The notes beneath the pieces were generated by a model. It did not search any database. It had not been told where the DNA came from and saw nothing but the letters and a program-made list of their open reading frames with translations. Of a stretch of 8,685 nucleotides of DNA, positions 4,691-8,685 are shown piece after piece. Both the position numbers and the translations under genes were made by a program. Source of the stretch: Nitrospirota bacterium (lineage in GTDB: Bacteria; Nitrospirota; Thermodesulfovibrionia; Thermodesulfovibrionales; JdFR-88); the NCBI GenBank assembly GCA_021825785.1, contig JAKAGP010000046.1:1-8685 (forward strand). The letters run 5' to 3'. Every line of letters begins with the position of its first letter. The first letter of the stretch is position 1.

Positions 4691-6126
4691 CTATTCCGCC
4701 GGCAGGTCCGCGGGCGCTTTTTTGCCTGCCGCAGTTGCCTTTTTACCATGGCTGGGGCGGTGCTGCCCAGGCTTTTTTTGACCGAAACCGACTTTTCCGG
4801 CGAAAGGAGATCAAATACGGCCGAGTCGAAAAGCGGGCTGAAACGCCTAAATTCCTCCAGGCCCAGCGCCTCCAGCGTCTTGCCGCCTCCGGCGGCGTAC
4901 GGGACCAGCCTGCCCACCACGCCGTGGGCCTCCCGGAACGGCATGCCCTTCTTCACAAGATACTCCGCAAGGTCCGTGGCGGTTGAAAATCCCCCGGAGG
5001 CGGCCTTCAGCCTTTCCGTTTTGAACCTTATGACCGGCAGCATTTCCGTGAATACGCGAAGCACCGACTTCACGGTATCGACCGTGTCGAACAGCAGCGG
5101 CTTGTCCTCCTGGAGGTCCCTGTTATAGGTGAGCGGCAGGCCCTTCATGATCGTAAGCATTCCCATGAGGTTTCCGTAGACCCGCCCCGTCTTGCCCCTG
5201 GCAAGCTCGGCCACGTCCGGGTTTTTCTTCTGCGGCATCATGCTGGAGCCGGTGGCAAACGCATCGGGCAGCTCGATAAAGTCGAACTCCGCCGTCGACC
5301 ACAGCACGATCTCCTCCGACAACCGGGAGATATGCATCATAAGGACCGAGGCGTTGGACAGGAACTCGATGACGAAATCCCTGTCCGAGACAGAATCCAT
5401 GCTGTTGGCCGTGACGCCTTCGAATCCCAGCAGACGCGCAACATATGCCCTGTCGACAGGCAGGCCGGTGCCCGCGAGCGCGCAGGCCCCAAGAGGCATC
5501 GTGTTAGTCCTCTTGAGGGCCTCGCAGAACCTCTCCACGTCCCTCTCCAGCATCGCCGCATAGGCAAGCAGGTGATGCGAAAGGAGCACGGGCTGCGCCC
5601 GCTGCATGTGCGTATAGCCGGGCATCACGTCGCCCATCCGTTTTTCGGCCGCTTCGAGCAGCGCCGCATGAAATTCCCTTATGAGGCCTATAACCTCTTT
5701 TGTCTCGTCCCGCAGATAGAGCCTCAGGTCGAGGGCAATCTGATCATTCCTGCTTCTGGCCGTATGGAGTTTCCCGCCGGCGGGCCCGATATCCTCGATA
5801 AGGGCGGACTCTATGTTCATGTGGATGTCCTCAAGCTCTTCCCTGAAGACAAACTCTCCCGAGGCTATCCTTCCGGCGATGCGCTCCAGCCCCCGGATTA
5901 TCGCCCTGGAGTCCCTTTCAGGGATGATGCCCTGCCTGCCAAGCATCCTGGCATGCGCCATGCTGCCTTCGATATCGTATTTCCACAGCCTTTTATCGAA
6001 ACTGATGCTCTCGGTGAAGGTCTCCACCGTTTTGGCAGTCCGCGCGGCAAACCTTCCTCCCCATAATTTCGTTTTCGCCTTGGCGGTCTTGCGCCTGTCC
6101 TTTTTGTTTTTCGCCTTTTCCCGCAT
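4687..6126 (-). CDS. argH: Argininosuccinate lyase
   Basis: ArgH splits argininosuccinate into arginine and fumarate, the last step of arginine synthesis, as a cytoplasmic homotetramer of the fumarase/aspartase superfamily. From ATG at 6126 the protein is 479 residues, slightly longer than the usual 455-470 because of a lysine/arginine-rich tail of about 20 residues before the canonical LWGGRF (21-26). Landmarks are HTARSRNDQ (121-129), YTHMQRAQP (171-179, with the conserved His173) and the family signature GSSMMPQKKNPD (293-304), which holds the catalytic serine. A longer frame could start at TTG 6165, but that TTG looks like part of a promoter -35 box and has no ribosome site, so ATG 6126 is preferred. 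The gene lies 51 bp after pmbA and overlaps the lipoprotein gene by 4 bp. Confidence 0.97.
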   Translation of the reverse strand: MREKAKNKKDRRKTAKAKTKLWGGRFAARTAKTVETFTESISFDKRLWKYDIEGSMAHARMLGRQGIIPERDSRAIIRGLERIAGRIASGEFVFREELEDIHMNIESALIEDIGPAGGKLHTARSRNDQIALDLRLYLRDETKEVIGLIREFHAALLEAAEKRMGDVMPGYTHMQRAQPVLLSHHLLAYAAMLERDVERFCEALKRTNTMPLGACALAGTGLPVDRAYVARLLGFEGVTANSMDSVSDRDFVIEFLSNASVLMMHISRLSEEIVLWSTAEFDFIELPDAFATGSSMMPQKKNPDVAELARGKTGRVYGNLMGMLTIMKGLPLTYNRDLQEDKPLLFDTVDTVKSVLRVFTEMLPVIRFKTERLKAASGGFSTATDLAEYLVKKGMPFREAHGVVGRLVPYAAGGGKTLEALGLEEFRRFSPLFDSAVFDLLSPEKSVSVKKSLGSTAPAMVKRQLRQAKKRPRTCRRNS

Positions 6127-6135
6127 AAGAGAATA

Positions 6136-6165
6136 AGGATAAAATGTAAAACCCAGCGCAGTCAA
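6136..6165 (-). promoter_or_regulatory. Candidate sigma-70 promoter for argH
   Basis: On the minus strand TTGACT (6165-6160) and TATCCT (6141-6136) are separated by 18 bp. They match the -35 consensus 5/6 and the -10 consensus 4/6. Transcription would start around 6130-6127, at or just before the preferred argH ATG at 6126, giving an almost leaderless message. It would let argH and the lipoprotein be transcribed apart from pmbA. Confidence 0.4.
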
Positions 6166-6177
6166 GCGGGGGGATAA

Positions 6178-7542
6178 TCAGGCGCTTATGTCGGTGGGAC
6201 CGATCAGGATGCTCGGAGAGCCCGTGGAGCCGTAAAATCTCAGGTCCTCCCCGACGGCCTCCACGTTTCCGAAGAAATCCAGAAGATTGCCGGAAATGAC
6301 CGCCTCCTTCACCGGATGGGAGGGCCTGCCCTGCTCTATGAGAAGACCGGAGACGCCTATGGAAAACTCACCCGTGACAGCGTTTATCGTGTGCATGCCC
6401 ATCGCCTCCAGTATGTAGAGCCCGCGCCCCGCGAGCGCAAAAAGCCCCTCCGTCTTCAGGGGCTGCCCGCCGCCGGCGGCGCTCAGATAAAAATTGAGAG
6501 GTCCGACCGATGGGAAGGCTGCAAGGGACGGTTTTACCGCATTGCCGGTTGATGCCCGCGTTCCGTAATCTCCCTTGGCGGCCGTATACGTGTTATGCAT
6601 GTAGCCCTTAAGCACGCCGGCCTCTATGAGCGTCTTTCCCGATGTGGGCACGCCCTCGTCGTCAAAAGGAGCGCTGCCCATCGCGTGCGGCAGCATTCCG
6701 TCGTCGATTATCGATAGATTTTTGCTTATCACCTGCTGTCCCAGCCTGCCCCCGAGAAGGGATTTCCCCTTCTGGACGGATTCGGCCGAGAGCATGGAGG
6801 CGAAGACATCCAGGAACTCGGCGGCAACCGCGCTGTCAAGGACTACCGGCGCCTTCATCGGGGTGATCCTCCTTGAGCCAAGCAGCTTCAGGGCCTTCCC
6901 GGCGGCGCCCCTGCCCACGCCGCCAAACGAGATATCCGGGAGAAAAGCGCCGCCCATGAAATCCCATCCCATCTGTGACTCTCCGCCCTCTTCGGCAACG
7001 GCCATGATCTGGGCGGCGGCGGAAGTGGACCGGTAGCTGCCGGAAAAGCCGTTTGTATTCATGATGAGCACTTCGCGGCAGTGGAATGAGGCGGTTGCGC
7101 TTCTTGCCCGTTTTATTCTCTTGTCGGCCCCGAGGGCGGCAGCCTCCATCTCGCGGGCAAGGGCGTAGGCATCCCCGGAGGATATGCCGGCCACCACGGG
7201 GTCGAATATCTCCGGGCAGGCCCCCGCGGGCAGGTTGTCCGGCAGGCGCAAGAAAGGGTCCTCTCCGGTGAAATCGGCGGCATTCAGCGCGGAGCTCACT
7301 ACCCGGCTGAAATCCTCCCGGGAGGTCGAATATGAAAGCCCGGCCCTCCGCCCCTTTATTACGCGCAGGGCATAACCCCAGTCGCGCGCGGTCTTCATGG
7401 ATTCGAGCTCCCCGGCCCTGGACTCCGCCGTCAGGCCCCTTTTCGAGCTCATGTGCACCTCGGCGGACTCCGCGCCGCCGCTCAGGGCCATGTCAATCAG
7501 GCGCCGGGCAAGTTCAGCGTCAAGCTGCGTGTCTGTCGCCAT
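6178..7542 (-). CDS. pmbA: TldE/PmbA, non-catalytic partner of the TldD/TldE metalloprotease
   Basis: The 454-residue protein has the length and layout of PmbA/TldE (peptidase U62 family). TldD/TldE is a heterodimeric protease that cleaves unfolded or modified peptides, for example in maturation of some peptide antibiotics and in antitoxin turnover. Landmarks are NTNGF (162-166), FDDEGVPT (293-300) and STGNA (331-335). There is no HExxH-type zinc motif, which distinguishes TldE from TldD. The TldD partner is not in this window. The start ATG lies 3 bp after the queD stop, which indicates a shared transcript. No truncation or frameshift is seen. Confidence 0.92.
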   Translation of the reverse strand: MATDTQLDAELARRLIDMALSGGAESAEVHMSSKRGLTAESRAGELESMKTARDWGYALRVIKGRRAGLSYSTSREDFSRVVSSALNAADFTGEDPFLRLPDNLPAGACPEIFDPVVAGISSGDAYALAREMEAAALGADKRIKRARSATASFHCREVLIMNTNGFSGSYRSTSAAAQIMAVAEEGGESQMGWDFMGGAFLPDISFGGVGRGAAGKALKLLGSRRITPMKAPVVLDSAVAAEFLDVFASMLSAESVQKGKSLLGGRLGQQVISKNLSIIDDGMLPHAMGSAPFDDEGVPTSGKTLIEAGVLKGYMHNTYTAAKGDYGTRASTGNAVKPSLAAFPSVGPLNFYLSAAGGGQPLKTEGLFALAGRGLYILEAMGMHTINAVTGEFSIGVSGLLIEQGRPSHPVKEAVISGNLLDFFGNVEAVGEDLRFYGSTGSPSILIGPTDISA

Positions 7543-7545
7543 TTT

Positions 7546-7914
7546 TCAGTCTTCGTAATAGGTGGCCGAAGCCGTCTCGGACTCCCAGACGGTAACGGCC
7601 GAAAGATGGACTTCCCCGTTTAACTTCTTCCTCATCGAATCATACACCCATTTGGCGACATTTTCACTCGACGGGTTTTTCTCCGTGAACGGGAAAACTT
7701 CATTCAGAAAGGCATGGTCAAGCGGGGCCAGGCATTCGGACAGGTATTTTTTAAGGACATGGAAGTCCATGGCCAGGTCTATATCGTTGAGCCGGTCCGC
7801 AAGCACCTGGACCTGCACCTTCCAGTTATGGCCGTGAAGCTTCTCGCATTTGCCGCCGTAGCCCCTGAGCTGATGGGCCGCGGCAAACGAGGACTCTACA
7901 GAAAGTTCAAACAT
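7546..7914 (-). CDS. queD: 6-carboxy-5,6,7,8-tetrahydropterin synthase QueD
   Basis: QueD converts 7,8-dihydroneopterin triphosphate into 6-carboxytetrahydropterin, the second step toward preQ0 and queuosine in tRNA. The 122-residue protein is typical in length. Zinc ligands are His14, His27 and His29 (AAAH, and LHGHNW at 26-31). The catalytic residues Cys23, Asp66 and His67 (LDHAFLNE, 65-72) and the substrate-binding Glu111 (WESETASATYYE) are all present. A PTPS-I/III-type function is less likely given the CxxxHGHNW arrangement and small size, although the 6-pyruvoyl-tetrahydropterin synthase family is broad. AAGGAG lies 8 nt before the ATG. pmbA follows after 3 bp; hpt lies 92 bp upstream. 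No other queuosine gene is in view. Confidence 0.93.
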   Translation of the reverse strand: MFELSVESSFAAAHQLRGYGGKCEKLHGHNWKVQVQVLADRLNDIDLAMDFHVLKKYLSECLAPLDHAFLNEVFPFTEKNPSSENVAKWVYDSMRKKLNGEVHLSAVTVWESETASATYYED

Positions 7915-8006
7915 GGAAAATGCTCCTTGTCAAAGTTAAAGGATAAACCTCAAGAAATGTCATAAACGGTCCGCAAGCCGGTTCATCTTTATAAAATTTC
8001 CGGCAA

Positions 8007-8528
8007 TCAGGTCGATTTCTTGAAAACCGCTATGTAAGGCAGGTTCCGAAACATGTTCGAGTAATCAAGTCCGTAGCCCACAACAAATTCGTTGGGTATC
8101 TGGAAACCCACGTAGTCCAGGGGGACATCGACAACCCTGCGTTCCCGCTTGTCCAGGAGGGCGCATATCTTCAGCGAGGCAGGCTCCCTCTGCAGAAAAT
8201 GCTCCCTCAGGAAATTAAGCGTAAGGCCGGAGTCCGCTATGTCCTCCACCAGTATCACATGCTTGTCCTTGATCTGCTCCCTGAGATCGTGGTGGAGTTT
8301 TATTTCCCCGCTGGAATCCGACCTCACATAGCTTGAGCATGAAACAAAATCCACTTTCATGGGGATGCGGATATGCCGTACCAGGTCCGAGAAGAACATG
8401 AAAGCCCCCTTCAGGATGCAGACCATAACGAGATCCTTGCCCTCGTATTCCCGGGTTATCCTCTCGGCGAGGTCCCGCACCTTGCGCTGTATCTGCTCCA
8501 CGGTGAAAAGCGGCTTTCCTATGACCAT
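8007..8528 (-). CDS. hpt: Hypoxanthine phosphoribosyltransferase
   Basis: This enzyme attaches ribose-5-phosphate from PRPP to hypoxanthine (and usually guanine) to make IMP or GMP in purine salvage. The 173-residue product matches bacterial HPRT in length. Landmarks are LKGAFMFFSDL (39-49), the flexible-loop SSY (65-67), the PRPP-binding signature VILVEDIADSGLT (91-103), LLDKRERR (124-131, with the purine-contacting Lys127) and FVVGYGLDY (148-156). Ala98 and Ser100 are mild variants of the usual D(I/V)(V/I)DTG signature. The ATG at 8528 has a strong GGGGAG ribosome site (8540-8535) 6 nt upstream. An AT-rich leader with a TATAAA -10-like box at 8557-8552 suggests a nearby promoter and a very short leader. 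Confidence 0.96.
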   Translation of the reverse strand: MVIGKPLFTVEQIQRKVRDLAERITREYEGKDLVMVCILKGAFMFFSDLVRHIRIPMKVDFVSCSSYVRSDSSGEIKLHHDLREQIKDKHVILVEDIADSGLTLNFLREHFLQREPASLKICALLDKRERRVVDVPLDYVGFQIPNEFVVGYGLDYSNMFRNLPYIAVFKKST

Positions 8529-8609
8529 AAGACGCTCCCCGAAACAAAAGATTTATAAACAAAAACCGGAAACAGTTTTATATTAGCATAAAAAAAGATA
8601 TATTAGACC

Positions 8610-8644
8610 CGCCCGGTAGTGCATCAGTTTGGCATAGCCGGGCG
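8610..8644. other. Long GC-rich hairpin upstream of hpt
   Basis: CGCCCGG (8610-8616) pairs with CCGGGCG (8638-8644). The stem extends inward through TGC (8620-8622) and GCA (8632-8634) with two G-U pairs and one A-A mismatch, leaving a 9-nt loop. On the minus strand a seven-T run begins 13 nt after the stem (8596-8590), too far for a standard terminator. It is about 80 bp upstream of hpt and might end an upstream transcript or be part of a structured leader. Confidence 0.5.
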
Positions 8645-8645
8645 A

Positions 8646-8680
8646 CTCCAAACAAACTTTGCATAATCAAACGAGTGGAG
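8646..8680. other. Second inverted repeat at the right edge, loop complementary to its neighbour
   Basis: CTCCA (8646-8650) pairs with TGGAG (8676-8680) around a 25-nt loop. Within that loop CAAACT (8653-8658) is complementary to AGTTTG (8626-8631) in the loop of the adjacent hairpin. A kissing-loop or alternative pairing is possible. The element lies at the window edge, so its full extent is unknown. Confidence 0.35.
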
Positions 8681-8685
8681 CAAGC

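Noticed and set aside
5332..6066. 244-aa plus-strand frame opposite argH
   Set aside because: Lies wholly antisense to a strongly conserved enzyme in GC-rich DNA, where long antisense frames are common; no family resemblance.
8600..8685. Cyclic-di-GMP (GEMM-I) riboswitch or tRNA at the right edge
   Set aside because: A GCAAAG and a CCGG stem superficially resemble GEMM, but the order and the required conserved core are absent; no T arm or acceptor stem for a tRNA.

Overview
The window looks like a bacterial chromosome segment with fairly GC-rich core genes. SmpB, tmRNA, HPRT, QueD, TldE/PmbA and ArgH, plus an LptM-like lipoprotein gene overlapping argH, suggest a Gram-negative, perhaps a Nitrospirota or Desulfobacterota relative. 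That placement is inference from gene content only and is held weakly.

Right side (about 3200-8685, all on the minus strand): a housekeeping block read right to left. It holds hpt (purine salvage), queD (7-deazapurine/queuosine precursor), pmbA/tldE (TldD/E protease subunit), argH (last step of arginine synthesis), a lipoprotein with three fibronectin III-like domains overlapping argH by 4 bp, a small unknown protein, smpB, and the tmRNA gene ssrA. smpB and ssrA are 17 bp apart and work together in trans-translation. The ssrA tag reads ANNELALAA.

Left side (about 1-2300): accessory DNA abutting the 3' end of ssrA, a classic site for integrating elements. On the plus strand, converging on ssrA, is a two-gene toxin-antitoxin module of the TumE/TumA type, with a perfect inverted repeat in its promoter. 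Divergent from it, on the minus strand, is a wrecked type I-E CRISPR-cas operon. The HD-nuclease N-terminus of cas3 runs straight into the C-terminal third of cas7e at a run of nine G (595-603); the rest of cas3, all of cas8e and cas11e, and most of cas7e are missing. After the junction, cas7e overlaps cas5e by 4 bp in the normal way, and cas5e runs off the left edge. No CRISPR array lies in the window.

The most notable points are the cas3/cas7e deletion junction, the TA module next to this broken defence locus at ssrA, the LptM-like start of the argH-linked lipoprotein, and a paired-hairpin structure at the right edge.
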